A DNA stretch of 64,000 nucleotides, taken from the NCBI GenBank assembly GCA_030015575.1, contig CM057338.1:307895827-307959826 (forward strand), read 5' to 3'. The stretch comes from Agapanthus africanus (lineage: Eukaryota; Streptophyta; Magnoliopsida; Asparagales; Amaryllidaceae). Made by a program: the position numbers and the translations under genes. Below, piece after piece: positions 21,502 through 35,167 of this stretch. Position 1 is the first letter of the stretch. Each line of letters begins with the position of its first letter. The notes beneath the pieces were generated by a model. That model was not told the DNA's origin and did not search any database. It was given only the letters and a program-made list of their open reading frames with translations.

Positions 21502-24421
21502 TATCATAGGAATATCATTTCCTATCAAGAGAATGTCATCGACGTACAATACGAGGAATGTGACAGTACTCCCTAAAATCTTCTTATAAATGCATGGCTC
21601 ATCTATATTTTTGATAAAATCAAACTCTTTGATTGTATCATCAAAGCAGATGTTCCAGCTCCGTGAGGCCTGCTTTAATCCATAAATGGATTTAAGCAAC
21701 CTACATGCCTTCCCGCTCCTCCCATTGTCAAAGATGCCCTCTGGCTGATCCATATAAACGCATTCTTCTAAATCACCATTTAGAAATGCAGTTTTAACGT
21801 CCATCTGCCAAATTTCATAGTCATAGTGAGCAGCAATAGCAAGTAGTATCCGAATGGATTTAAGCATTGCTACCAGAGAGAAAGTTTCATCATAGTCCAA
21901 TCCTGGTCTTTGACGAAAACCTTTCACTAAAAGCCTTGCTTTATAGGTCTCTACCTGTCCATCTACACCAATCTTTCTCTTAAAAATCCATTTGCACCCT
22001 ACGGGTTTTATCTCAGGAGGTGCAACGTCCAAAGTCCATACTTTGTTGGTGTACATGACTCCATTTCGGATCTTATGGTTTCCAGCCACTTCACTGAGTC
22101 ACCACTCGTGATAGCTTGCTGAAAACTAGTAGGGTCATCATCATCCATGATGCAATCTTCTCTATCACCATCAATGAGAAACCCATAGTATCTCTCCGGT
22201 GGGCGAGAAGTTCTATTAGATCTCCGGAGCGGCTGGGGTTCTTGAAGTTCTATTGCAACATCATTTTCAACCAATTCGTCCTGAGTAATTTGTGCCTCTA
22301 GAATCTCTTCTAGTTCTACCGCACTGCCATCATCACCTTTTGTAAAAATCTTATCTTCTAAAAATGTGGCATGTTTAGAAACAAACACCTTTTGTTCCTC
22401 CTTGTGGTAGAATAGATATCCATATGAAATTTTGGATATCCCACAAATTTACATATGACCGATCGTGTCTCGAGTTCGTCTGGATTCTGCTTTTTGACAA
22501 AAGCCGGACAACTCCATATTCTAACTCTTTTAAGAGATGGTCTCTTTCCACTCCATATCTCATATGGTGTGGTAGACACGGTCTTGGTTGGAACCCTGTT
22601 TAACAGATACATTGCTGTCTACAATGCATGCCCTTAAAAGGAAAGTGGTAACTCAGCATCACACATCATAGACCGTACCATAGACCGTACCATATCTAAT
22701 ATGGTACGATTCCTCCGTTCTGACACACCGTTGTGCTGTGGTGTGTAAGGAGGAGTGAGCTGAGAGAGAATCCCTTTCTCTTTTAAGAAGTACTCTGTAC
22801 TCAAATACTCTCCACCTCGATCTGATCAAAGTTTCTTGATGCTCAAGCCTGTTTGTTTTTCTACTTCAAATTTATACTCCTTGAATTTCTCGAAAGCTTC
22901 GGATTTGTGCTTTAACAAAAACACGTGTCCGAATCTTGAGAAATCATCAGTAAAAGTAATGAAGTACGAGAAACCGCATCTTGCATGTGTAGACACTGGT
23001 CCGCATACATCACTATGTATGAGGCTTAAGAGTTCCACAGCTCTTTCTCCGTGTCCAGTAAACGGAGTTTTGGTCATTTTACCTTTGATATAGGACTGAC
23101 AAGTCGCATAAGATTTATATTCAAAAGGATTCAAATATCCATCTTTGTGTAACTTGTTTAATCTTGTTTCATTAATTTGACCAAGTCTACAATGCCAAAG
23201 AAAAACTTCGTTTATATCTGAAAACTTTCTTTTATTAGTATGTTGTATATTGAAAACTGTGTGTTGGTTCAGAACGTAAATACCGTTATTTAATGTTGTC
23301 CAACAAAGAAATGGATATTATACTACATAGCATACTAGGTACATAATAACACGGGTTCAAAACCATAATACAACTGGAAGGCAACCCCAGATGATACTCT
23401 CCAACGGATACAGCATGTACATTGGAACCATTTCCAACCCGCAGAGTATGGTTACCAGTCTTCAAAACTCTACTATTTCTTAATCCCTGCATACAATTGT
23501 AGATGTGAGAAGCAGAACTGGTATCTAATACCCAAGATGCAGAGTTTATAGAAAAACAGTTTTCAGTTACAAACACACTTGAAGCGGAAGCATCAACATG
23601 CTTCTTCTTCTTGAGATCAGCAAGATACAAAGCACAGTTGCGTTTCCAATGTCCCGACTTGTGGCAGTAAAAACATTCTCCTTTTCCACTTTCCGCGGCC
23701 CCGGATTTGTCTTTCCCCTTCGCCTTTTGAACTCCACATTTCGGTTTGATGGGTTTCTTCTTCTTCTTTCCCTTGGCCTTGGCTTTTCGGACGGAAGAAG
23801 AAGATGGCCCAGAAAGTAGAGCGGGAGTTTTCACTGTCTTAAGCGTGCTCTCTGCACTTCTCAATATATTGAGAAGTTCAGGCAATGATTTCTTCAAATC
23901 GTTCATATTGAAATTCACTATGAATGGAGCAAAGGCGGGAGGGGGGACTGCAGAACAATATCTGTATATTTCTCATTATCCATGGTCCATCCCAGTTCCT
24001 CAAGTTCTTCTATAAGACCAATCATCTTCAGAACATGTTCTCCTACTGATGTACCAGGGGCCATCCGCATCTGAAACAACTTTCGAGATGCCTCGTATCG
24101 TAAAGTCTGAGATTACTCTTCATTCAACTCCTTTGTATGAAGAAAGATGGATTGAACATCCATATTCTCGTGCTGCTTCTGATGTATACTGTCCATAGAA
24201 GCAAGCGCAAGGCACTTGGCCGTATTACAATCAATATCCCATGTTTTTCGGATCTCTCTAACCGAAACAAATGATTCAGGTCCTGAGACGGGTGGGGCTT
24301 TGGTAGTGAGGACATATGATACTTTATCATATGTGAGTGAAATTTTCAAGTTCCTCAACCATTCTTTATAATTCGGTCCTGTCAGTTTATTTTTCTCTAA
24401 AAGAAGCTTAAGTCCCGTCAT
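21502..24421 (-). pseudogene. Copia A gag, protease, integrase and early RT region
   Basis: In order on the minus strand: UBN2-like gag start (MTGLKLLLEKNKLTGPNYKE) near 24421, a lysine-rich linker and CCHC knuckle (CFYCHKSGHWKRNC) near 23680-23640, the protease-region motif WVLDTSSASH near 23540, integrase core (SDVCGPVSTHARCG, ITFTDDFSRFG) near 23050-22930, MYLLNRVPTKTV near 22612, and RT (GCKWIFKRKIG, MDVKTAFLNGDLEECVYMDQP, LYVDDILLIGND) near 22010-21520. This is the standard copia order with integrase before RT. Several breaks are present; it is not a working polyprotein. Confidence 0.88.
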
Positions 24422-25635
24422 CGGTATCTGCCATTAGGAGAAAACACTCAGCGAAATACTCTTGCAAAGATTTAAATTGGTTATTATCTTATCTAATCGA
24501 TGTCTCCCACTGCTTTTATCAAATTTTCTTTCAAAACTTGAAAAGAAAACTAGCCGGGATTAATTACATTCTACAGCTTCGCTAACCGATCAGCCAGGCC
24601 AATGTCGGTACTTTGAGGGAGGTTTCCCGTGCTTTAGTACGGACCTAATTAAAATAAACCTCGTTTTCCTATAGGTTAAACCCCGTTGACACCTTTCTAG
24701 ACACCTTTTGGATTAGCTAATTGTAAAGTGCAAAACTCTCCTAGGAGTAACTTCTACTCACAGTGGGATCCAACTATCATATAGATGGTATGCAATCTCA
24801 TTGCAAATTTCAACTCTTGAAACTCCCGATATGGTTTTTACCCCTAGTTGGTTATGACCTTGGCTACACATATCATAAGCACTAGTCAAGTTCTATCCGT
24901 CATTTCAAGATTAACTAGACCCACCAATATGACTCTTGACTATGATCAACATAATCATATGAATGTCCTAACTAATCGCATCATATGCTTTGTAGGAAGA
25001 CATCACTTAGCTACCGTACACTACGCCTTGACTATAATCAACATACGTAGCACGAATACTAAGTACTCTGCTTTCTAAAATGACGTAGGGTTGCAGATGG
25101 TTTTTATGAAAACCTTTAACGTTTTGAACTTGATCTCGTTGTAGAATCAAAACAGTTTAGAAAAGGAGTGGCTTAAGCTCCGCATCTTTTCAAACTTGCA
25201 TTTTTCATAAAAGGGCCGAGTGGGTTTCAAACCTGATTCTACAACATCTTTAGGTTTCTTTTTCTTTACATTAATCTTATTAATGTAGTCCCATCATTTA
25301 AGTTCCTAAGCCATCACAGAAAAAAACGAAAATAGAACGTACACTTATGCCATCCGCATTCGTCACAGTGTCCCGTTATGCACCGTTATGTTACTTAACT
25401 AACGGCATAGCGGGGCGGGACTAGCGCGGGTGTAAAACATAAGAAACGTTTATTATATATCATATATATAATAATAATCCATTCGTCTCAGATACTAAGT
25501 AATCACATTACAGAATATCAACAGCAGAAGCACATATGAAAATAAAAGGATATTTAGGATGTCCGTATTTTGTATTAAGCCAACAATAGAAAATACGGAT
25601 TCCACGGTCGTGATGAATAGCCAAGCCCACACCCC

Positions 25636-25763
25636 TAGACCCCTACGAGAGCGGCAAGTGACCCTACCAATTCTAGAGTTTAGGAGACCCGGTCTCGACT
25701 CCTCGAGATGGCCTCCCACTGAACCCTAGAACCCGGTCACTTGTGCTCCCCTCCTTAGGTCTA
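25636..25763 (-). other. Conserved leader stem-loop, copia A copy
   Basis: In sense, TAGACCT (25763-25757) can pair with GGGTCTA (25642-25636), GAGC with GCTC, and CAAGTGACC (25743-25735) with GGTCACTTG (25663-25655). The nine-pair helix differs from that in copia C (CAAACTACC with GGTAGTTTG) at three adjacent pairs, all compensated. Confidence 0.75.
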
Positions 25764-26452
25764 TCCTAATGCGGAAAAGTAAATAATATACAATAATGGA
25801 GACATCATCCTCAACCCGGAAGTGCCCCAAATAAAAGAATATTATATACAATTAAATTTTACATGAATGAAAAATAAAGCTCTCATCTCACATAAAAACC
25901 CCGGCTATTCCATCACGACAATCCTGCACATCATATCTCAGCAACACATAATATCTCATATCATCAACGTAAGCAAGTATGCGTACCCCGATTGTCGTTG
26001 ATGTATAGTAACGAAATCGGTGATACACCACATACTACACTTACGGTCACAGAAAAGAAATGAAAAACTACAACAATTGGAATCTTAACCGCCCTAAGAC
26101 AACATAAACCCGTGATATCACATATCAATGATTTCATGCCTAACATTGTAAAGCTCGCATTTAGGTCTCATTTAAGAAAACACCTTTCAAAAAATAAGTC
26201 GGATAATTCAACAAGATTTCCGATCATGCCCGAGACCGAAATGCTAAATTTACACGCAACAAACAAATTTGTAGATTCCAATTATTGTATCACATTCTCA
26301 AATACTAGGCGCAATTAAAACATTCGATCGAACGATCAATCACCCAAATAATTCTCAGAAAGCTCAACACTTAAGCAATATTAAAATACACCAGAGACTG
26401 CTACAAGCTCATACGGGCCAACACAAGAAGGCATGGTCCATGCCTCACCAAC

Positions 26453-26503
26453 GGCGTCGCGGAACCGCCGCAAAATGACCATTTTGGCCGCGGTTCCGCG
26501 GTC
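26453..26503. repeat. Paired GC palindrome in copia A leader
   Basis: GTCGCGGAACCGCCGC and GGCCGCGGTTCCGCGGTC are separated by about 17 bp and are inverted copies of each other, each also near-palindromic. They lie about 180 bp downstream of the PBS. Confidence 0.8.
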
Positions 26504-27385
26504 GTTAAGTCGAGTTAGGGCTTCGTTCTTCCTGTGGTCCCATACAATTCCCTGCACGTTTTTCTGAGTATTTTTAATGTGAAAAAATCCAACTTTTTGA
26601 AAAATTTCTAGAGAGCATGATTCGGGCGACATGTTTCGTTCGTTCGAGGTTTTTAACGTCGTTTAGGTTACTCTAAAGATCTAGCTTGGCTCTGATATCA
26701 TTGTTGGGTTTACATAGCACCTAATCTAGGGTTTAGAAGCATCACACATGCCACAATTAAATTTTTTAAGGTGCTAAGTAAACTAAACTAGAATCATAAC
26801 TAGAATTTTAGGGTAACAATGAACTAGTATCATATATTAAGAACATATTATCACTAAGTGAAGAACTTACAACCTTTGTAGACTTCCTTGGTGACTCCTT
26901 GGACCTTTGAAAGTTTTGAACGGATTGCTAGAGGTCTTTCTCGTCCACGATGATCCACCAGAAGTCCTTTTGCCCAAAGCTCCTTGCTTTACTTAATCTT
27001 TGAAAGAAGTAGAGCAAAACACCGTACAAAAATAGGCTAGAGAGGTGTAGAATGATGAGGTGGTTTGTATTCTATAATCAAAACCCTTTCTTTTTATCAA
27101 CCTCACTCTTTAGAGAAATCAAGAGAGCTTGGAGGAAGAAGAAGATAATGGTGGCTAAGATTTGAGCTCAAGAGATAAAGATAAGATGAATGAATTAAGT
27201 GAGAATGAATAATCAATATTAATCCTTCTCACTTCAAACCATGGTTAACAAATATCTTAGATATTTTATATATGAGTTAAAATCCAAATGAAAATCAAAC
27301 CATGGGTCAATGCTAGGCCAAATAAAAGAAGAGTGTAGAAAAACCCATTAATGATTTAATTTTCATTTCCTTTTTTAATCCAATT

Positions 27386-27388
<3 letters not shown>

Positions 27389-27430
<42 letters not shown>
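27389..27430. repeat. (AT)21 microsatellite
   Basis: An uninterrupted AT dinucleotide tract of about 42 bp within the copia A LTR. Confidence 0.95.
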
Positions 27431-27433
<3 letters not shown>

Positions 27434-28685
27434 TGAACCATGTGAGTCTTGCATTTCCACCATTTGTGTATCATCAACCATGACACAATGTATGTATGTA
27501 TGTGTCCATGCACATCATCATGTGCATACATCAACAAAGAAAAGAGTTTAATAAAGAATTAAGCTAAAAGTATTTGTTAAATCAACACTTGATTCAACAA
27601 ACCGGTCATATCACATACGACCCGACCAATAGAAAAACACCTGATTAATATACGGTATCACATATACGCATTTAATCGGGTCCCTGCGCATATCTCATAT
27701 GCACACATCTTTTCGCCTGAGCTACGAAACTTCATTGTGGGACTCTAAGACTCATCAATACGTCGGTAGCAGGTGATGATCATATCAAATACCCACAAGC
27801 CGCAAGTGGTCAGCTAAACGTAACGGCCATCCGGGTATTGAGCGATCAGAAGAAAACCAGCGAAGCTGTCAAAACTCCCGTCGAGCCAACTGGCAACACT
27901 TAACGTATAGTCTGGTCTCTTCGTTAGATATGCTGCATATCGAGGCTAAGGATGGAATCGTCGACCCCAATAACTCAATAAGTCATGCCAGTGTATGGCT
28001 TATAACAGATCGAGAAACTACTGATAACACTTATCAGTAAATCTCAACAGCCCTAGCCAGGGACTTCCTGTTATAGCCAATCGAGCATAGCACAACATCA
28101 ACCCCTAATACCGGGAAAGACGAAACCCCTTCTATCGCTCATTGCCTCCGTGTGCCTCGGGACTGTACCCAAAGTCCACCTGTTTGAACAACTCAGTAGA
28201 GCCGTGGTAGGGTGGAGATCAAAGTACAGTGGGAGGACACACAAGACTCTATGACGATCTTGGGTCTACAAACTAACCTGTACCAGTGTCACCTGAGAAC
28301 TGCTATCCGATGATAGATATAATACCACGTAGGAGTTCTAGGTGAGTCCGTTCAGTGTACCCAGTCTCCACTGAGCACCCGCATACAATCTTTGGTGTCA
28401 GCACACCAGATGGATATGGGATCATCCATCGCCCATCATATGGGACAAGAATGGTATACGCTATTCTACTCTAGAATGTCGATGCCCCGTCTCGATATAC
28501 CCACGACTAGGAACAGTTAAAGGATATGCTTATAAACTACAGGTGTCCCACTAGTATGATCTGCATCATAGTCGCAGTAGTCAAGCAAATATCCTATGGG
28601 CTTTATCAACATGTACCAAATGAGTAAGATGCATGATCAAATGAACATGTCAAGATAAAATAAACCAGATAGTATACTATCATGT

Positions 28686-30438
28686 TGATTGATATGAAAT
28701 TTCCGGATGTGTATGGTTTTTAGAAAATTGTAAAGAGAAATCAGAACCAAAAATATTTTGACCACAATCAATAACGGTGTCGGATGTAGCGCGTTAGTAA
28801 GTGCGGATCGTCCACACGGAAAGTGAGATCCGTTCAATTTCCGAATTAGATGAGTTGAAAATTTAAGGCAAAGAAAAGAAAACAATTCATGATTTGCATT
28901 TGATGATCAAGAAATAAGAAAAATCTAGATCTAAAAGAAACATTAAAAACAAGAATTGAGATGTGTGATAATTTCCAACTAACAATCAAGATTAGAAGTA
29001 TGGCTCGTAGGAGTAGATCGGATCTAAAGATGTGATGAGATCTAATGATTACTCATTCTTATCCATTAACGAATTGATACTAGATCGATGCAAATTCATC
29101 GAGGTTTAAGGATCGTGCGAGAAAATTAGGGATTTCGCAACTCATCCTTTGTCCTTTCGATGGATCGCATTCAAATTCTAGCTTCTAGTTAATCAAATGG
29201 TCAATAATTGTTCTCTAGTTTCGAGTGAACACAATCAAGAAAGCATCATCTCGAAACTAGGTCATTGATCATTTGATTCACTAGAATTTCCAAACATTAT
29301 AGGATTTAAGAATTGTAAAAATATCTAAATCATCATCATATAAAGATCGTCACAACTCCTACACGAGCGGAGATTACTCAAACATCATGATCACAAACAC
29401 AATCACAAATTGAGATCTAATCATTATGCTTGAATTAAAAAATAAGCAAGAATATAGAAAATCCACCTTTATTTATCGACAATTTTCGTTACAACTCTCT
29501 TGAATTTACAAAAGGAAGAAACTAGATCGTCGATTTCGGTTTCGCTCGGCTCCTTGAGTCGCGGATCGGCGTGGATCTCTTGCTCCGTTGAAATCCGGCG
29601 TCGCTTCTAAAGGTTGAAGGCACTCTTGCTTGAATTGCTCTCGGGATCTTGATCTTGATTTTTGAATTGGATTTTTGAGGCACAAGTTGTGTCACTCAAC
29701 TTGTGGGTTAAAGATGATGGTGATTCTTGAACCATCTTCACCCTAGATCTAGATTCTTTTATATAGACCTCAAAATTCTAGATCTAGGATTGAAATTTGA
29801 ATTTTTCCTCCACAAGTTAGTTAGCACAAGATTTAAATTTCCCTCCAAAAGTTTATTAAAAGATCCTTCTAGAAATAGTTTGTTAAGCCGAGCCTTCTAG
29901 ATGAGCCACGTGGAGCTTCTGGGGTCTTCTGGAAGCTTTGGCCGTTAGAGGTAAGCATGTGAGGAAATTTGGAGCTGTGATCACACTAAAGCGCCGCGGT
30001 TCCGCGGCGCAAGCCAGCTCCCGTCGCGGAACCGCTGCGGTTTGGAAGCCTCTGGGCTTGATTCTTCTGGTGTGGTCTTGGGCTGAGTTTTGGGCTTGTT
30101 TCTGATATGTTAAATTTTATTTGACCTTTTGTATCACTACCAGATCTTGTATCTTGGGGTTGGCATATCTTTTATCAGCTCTTTTCCAAATTTTTGGCCT
30201 TGCTTCTTGAATTTCCTGCATTAGTCCCCAAGACAAGAGTTGCGCAATACAAGGGTGATGCAATGCCATGAAAAACACACAATTTTCCTAAAAGTGCCGG
30301 TTTTAGTATACAGTACAAGTAATCCAGTATTGTACATGTGTTTTGCTAATACATGCGATATGAATACCGGATACCTATACATGAATGCAAAAGGTAGGGA
30401 AATTGCCGTGTTAGAAATGCAGTATTTTCGACTGATCA
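28686..30438 (-). repeat. 3' LTR of the Athila element
   Basis: 1753 bp, TGATTGATATGAAATT to TTTTCGACTGATCA in plus, pairing with 38594-40343. It has a minus-strand TATATAAAA near 29757-29765 and a paired GC palindrome (29991-30040). Confidence 0.95.
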
Positions 30439-31958
30439 AATTCCCCCAAACTTATTTTCGATCGTCTCGATTGAACTGTTTTATTAAAAAGAGAAGGAGA
30501 AAATAAAGAAAGAGAAAAGCACACTTTCATGGGCAACACGATTGCACTGAGCACGTGCAACAAGCCTTTAAACCTCTAGGTGTCTCTAATAGGAGGAGCG
30601 CTGTCTCCTGAGGGTTTTCAGCGGATTGCACTCACAAAATCCAATAATAAAAGAAAGATCATGAATATTACATTTAAAGACAAGAATCATAAAAGAAAAG
30701 CCTTGAAAATTAGGGTTTCCAACTAAGCTAGCTTTTCGGTTGTCATGAGCCCTATCTTAATGGTCATGAAAAGATATCAGAAATCATGTCCTCCCTCAAT
30801 AAAACATCATCTTATTCTTCATTCCTATCTTTCTTCCAAACATCGATCATATAACTCTGCGTGTGTGTAAAGGACATCCCTACGCCCGGAGAATTCAATT
30901 CAAGCTATCATACTCTTGCCCTTCTGCCTCAGTACTTTTTAATTAATGAATATTTAGCTGAATTTGCTCGCACACTTTCATGCGACCGTTAATACTTCTT
31001 GAGGTACTAACCGATCGATTACTCATGTGCTTGCTTATTTGGTGTATTTTCCTCGTCTTGCACCACCTAAGGCATAGCAGTGACTCCCAGACCAGTTGGC
31101 CTTAGAGCACTAGGTGAAGAGGCACCCTCGCTATATATTTTTATTGCCCTTGGTGATAACAAAACCAGTGTCCATTTTTCTCACCACTTTATATTTATTC
31201 ATTTTTTTTATTTTATTTTATTTCATTCATACATTGGCTTTAAGACAAGAGCATTTCAAGGTATCCTCTACTATCCCGGGCTTTAAGACGTGTGTAAGTG
31301 CGAATAGCAGGGTATCAATGTTCAAAATGCTTGGCTTTCCAGAATAGAAACTATTTTTCAGACTTATTTTTATTCTCAGATTAGTGACTTCCTCCATCTT
31401 ACTAACCCTTGGGACAACGGCTCATAACTACTTATTACTAGTTCGTATAAGGAAACTTCTAATTCTCTTAGTTTTCTTAAATTTTTCTAATCTCATGAAT
31501 GTAATTTTTCACTATCTAATCTTTTATTATCATAAATATTAAATATTTTTATATTTTGAAATTTTTTAAATTTTTATGAGTTTTGAAAATTTTTGAATTT
31601 TTTATGGATTTTGAAAAATTATTTACAAAAAATGATGAGCCAAAAATATGTACACAGAATTTTTATGGGTTTTGAAAATTTTTAAATTTTATGTTTTTTT
31701 AAAGAAATGTTTTGTGCTTATGCAAATGATATGCACATGATGCAAAACTAAGCACAAACCTCCCCCAAACTTGTTTTCAACAGTGTCATCACTGTTGCCG
31801 ACCGCTATATCTACAAAACCTATAAGCCTGGGAGGAATTTATTAGTGGGGGCAAAATATATAAGTGAAGATCCTCCCCCAAACTTATTCTTTTCACTCAC
31901 CTCCATTCAAAAAGATGATGCAGTAATATACAGGACATGGAGGTGAGACGGAGGAATT
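30439..31958 (-). other. Structured 3' noncoding block of the Athila element, with PPT
   Basis: No env-like or other gene. G-tract modules in sense (AAGTTTGGGGG) sit at about 30440-30455 beside the hairpin ATCGAGACGATCGA, at about 31762-31800 beside AACAGTGATGACACTGTT, and at about 31868-31885. The TTGCAC/GTGCAA stem and the CCTCTAGGTGTC, CTCCTGAGGG and TTCAGCGGAT words lie at 30530-30645. The blocks follow the order in B1-B3. Confidence 0.75.
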
Positions 31959-33950
31959 TTAATCCAAATAAAATGGCTCCTGTAAGAACAGGAGCTCCTC
32001 CGTGGGGTCAGTGGAAAAATACGGCTTTAGTCTATGTCCATTAACTTCGAAAAATGTGCCGTTTTTAACATTTTCTACTTCTACTGCCCCGTGCGGGTAT
32101 ACAGACCGCACAACAAAAGATCCCTTCCACCGAGATCGAAGCTTACCCGCGTGAAGGTGTAATCGTGAATCATAAAGAAGGACTTGCTGACCAGGTGAAA
32201 ATGTTTTCCTCAAAATGTTTTTATCATGAAAAACCTTGGTCCTATTCTTTACAATCACAGCGTTATCATAAGCTTCATCGCGGAGTTCGCTTAGCTCATT
32301 AAGTTGCAGCTTCCGAAAGTTGCAGGCTTGGTTTAAGTCAAAATTTATTTCCTTAATGGCCCACAATGCTTTATGCTCAATCTCGACGGGTAAATGGCAT
32401 GCCTTCCCAAACGCTATCCTGTATGGAGACATCCCTAGGTCGGTTTTAAATGCAGTTCGGAATGCCCAAAGAGCAACCGTCAGTTTGGTCGACCAGTCTT
32501 TTCTATTTTTAGCAACAGTCTTCTCCAGGATTAGTTCGATCTGTCTATTCGAAATCTCAGCCTGCCCGCTCGTTTGGGGATGATAGGGTGTAGAAAGTCG
32601 GTGGTTGATTCCGTATTTCCGCATCAGAGTCTCGAAAGACTTGTTGCAGAAATGTGTCCTATTATCGCTAATGATAGCGCGTGGGTATCCAAATCGCGAA
32701 AAGATATTCTCTTTCAAGAACTTAATGACAACTTTCCTGTCATTAGTGCGACATGGAATGGCTTCTACCCACTTTGAGACATAATCAACCGCCAGCAGTA
32801 TGTACAAATTCCCAAAGGAGTTAGGAAAGGGACCTATAAAATCAATGCCCCAAACATCGAAAATTTCAACAACCAAGATGGGTTGCTGAGGTATTTCATT
32901 TCTCCGGGAGATTCTACCCGTGTACTGGCACTGTGTACAGGTTTTGCAATAGTCAAATGCGTCCTTGAATAAGGTCGGCCAATAAAAACCATATTGCAAA
33001 ACCTTCTCCGCCGTCTTTTTAGGACCGAAGTGACCCCCACAGGCCTGATCATGATTAAAAGATAGAACACTCTTGAACTCCTCATTCGGGACACACCGGC
33101 GAATGATCTGATCAGGACAATACTTAAACAGATATGGATCATCCCAGTAAAAGTGTTTTACTTGGGATAGAAAACGGTGTTTGTCCTGTTTTGACCAATC
33201 GCTGGGTATAAGTCCCGTGACAAGATAGTTCACAATATCCCTGAACCAAGGTTCATTGGATACGCTCAAGAGTTGTTCATCTGGGAACGAATCATTGATC
33301 GGCAGGGTCACAGGGGAAGAAGAGATGCGTGAAAGATGGTCGGCTACTACGTTTTCACATCCTTTCTTATCTTTGATAACAAGATCAAATTCTTGTAACA
33401 GAAGGATCAAACGTATTAGCGGACCTTTTGCATCTTTCTTCGCCAGAAAATGTTTTAAGGCGGAATGGTCTGTGTACACAATTATTGGTGAGCCAATCAA
33501 GTAAGGCCTGAATTTTTCTAGTGCAAATAAAACTGCCAAAAGTTCTTTTTCGGCAGTTGTATAGTTGATTTGTGCATCATTCAGGGTCTTACTCGCATAA
33601 TAGATCATGTGTGGCATCTTTTCAATGTGCTGTCCTAAGACTGCACCAACTGCAAAATCAGATGCGTCACATATTAGCTCAAAGGGGTAGTCCCAATTTG
33701 GAGATGATAGAACGGGGGCTGAAGTGAGTGAGTGTTTAAGTGAGTCGAAAGCTGTCTCACAGTCCGAGTCAAAGTGGAAGGTCGTATCCTTGGCCAGGAG
33801 AAGAGTTAAAGGTCTAGCAATTTTGCTAAAGTCCTTAATGAATCTCCTATAAAAGCCCGCATGGCCAAGGAAAGATTGAATATCTTTGACGCTTTTGGGA
33901 TGAGGGAGGTTTTGGATGACATCTATCTTAGCTCTGTCAACCTTAATGCC
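31959..33950 (-). pseudogene. Athila RNase H and integrase region
   Basis: RNase H motifs ([37 protein letters not shown]) are followed by the integrase zinc-binding region ([15 protein letters not shown], then CKTCTQCQ). The catalytic core has [23 protein letters not shown] and [18 protein letters not shown], the D,D(35)E pattern. A C-terminal stretch with [11 protein letters not shown] and [11 protein letters not shown] is typical of gypsy integrases and there is no chromodomain, which fits Athila. Integrase would insert the cDNA into the nuclear genome. RT lies just upstream in sense. Counted with the rest of pol as broken. Confidence 0.9.
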
Positions 33951-35167
33951 TTTCTATGAAATGACATGTCTAAGAACAATTCCTTCTTGGACCATGAAAT
34001 GGCATTTTTCCCAGTTCAAAGTCAAGTTCTTATCTTTGCAACGAGTAAGAACAGCGTCAAGATTCGATAGGCAATCGGAAAAAGAGTCTCCAAAAATCGA
34101 GAAATCGTCCATAAAGATCTCCAGAAAATTCTCTACCATATCAGAGAATATCCCCATCATACACCGCTGAAAGGTAGCGGGAGCATTGCATAACCCAAAG
34201 GGCATGCGACTGTAAGCAAAGGTACCAAAAGGACAAGTAAAAGTGGTTTTATCTTGATCCTTTTTGGCGATGGGGACCTGATTATAGCCAGAGTATCCGT
34301 CCATAAAGCAATAATACGCATGTCCAGCTAAGCGTTCCAGCATCTGATCAATGAATGGTAGAGGAAAGTGGTCTTTCCTCGTGGCGGCATTGAGTTTACG
34401 GTAATCAATACATACACGCCACCCAGTTTGGACGCATGTCTGAATCAACTCATTTGCCTCATTGGTAACAACAGTGATGCCGGATTTCTTAGGGACGACA
34501 TGTATAAGACTCACCCATTGGCTATCGGAGATTGGGTATATGATACCACTATCAAGGCATTTGACGATCTCTTTCATCACCGCTTCCTTCATGACGGGGT
34601 TCAACCGTCTCTGTGGTTCTCGGGTTGGTCCGGCATCATCCATCAAGTGTATATGATGTTCGAGAATTAAGGGACTAATCCCTTTGATGTCCGCCATGGT
34701 CCAACCAAACGCCTCCTTATTAGATCTCAATACCGATAAGAGTGCATTCTCTTGCTCTGATGCCAGAGAAGCGGAAATGATAACCGGTAAAGATTCATTC
34801 TCACCTAAATATGCATATTTAGAGAAGGTAAAATTTTGAGATCTAATGCTGGCGGAGAAATGATAGAAGGTGGGATCATCGAATGATTTTCGGAGTCACA
34901 AAGAAGCTCATAGCCTGTAAAGGATACAGACTCGGATGGTGATGAGTCAGGAGTGGCAGACTCAAGCATGAAAATGGTGTTCTCACTAAGATCATGTGTC
35001 AGGTCAAACAATGATGTGGTAGTGTCGTCGAGATCTGTAAAGCAAAGTTCCTCAACTCCGCAACCTTCGGGAGCAATCTCGTGGACAGAGCACACATCAA
35101 GGATATGAGCAGAGGGTTCTGATGGCTGACTTCCAATTTTATAGATGTTTAGTTCAATGGTCATATT
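33951..35167 (-). pseudogene. Athila reverse transcriptase region and linker from protease
   Basis: RT motifs in order on the minus strand: GISPLILEHHIHL, SGIIYPISDSQWVSLIHVVP, CIDYRKLNAATRKDHFPLPF, GYSGYNQVPIAKKDQDKTTF, PFGLCNAPATFQRCM and the catalytic box FMDDFSIFG. This set is typical of Athila/Tat RTs. The upstream 34805-35164 stretch is a protease-RT linker with acidic sequence and no recognised domain. The enzyme copies element RNA into DNA inside cytoplasmic particles. Confidence 0.9.

Larger units (their letters stand above)
24422..26700 (-). other. Leader and PBS of copia A
   Basis: The PBS (minus TGATATCAGAGCC, starting at 26700) lies one base from the LTR and resembles the initiator tRNA-Met PBS. 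The 2.2-kb leader holds a paired GC palindrome (26453-26503), a long stem-loop (25636-25763) and a block around CCGACATTGGCCTGGC near 24610-24590. No gene; short frames here lack any recognised motif. Confidence 0.8.

Noticed and set aside
27389-27430. The (AT)21 tract as a regulatory or origin-like element
   Set aside because: A plain microsatellite inside a copia LTR; nothing else supports a role.
30439-31958. An env-like gene between Athila integrase and 3' LTR
   Set aside because: Some Athila elements carry one, but only short frames without membrane segments are present here and the sequence matches the noncoding 3' block of B1-B3.
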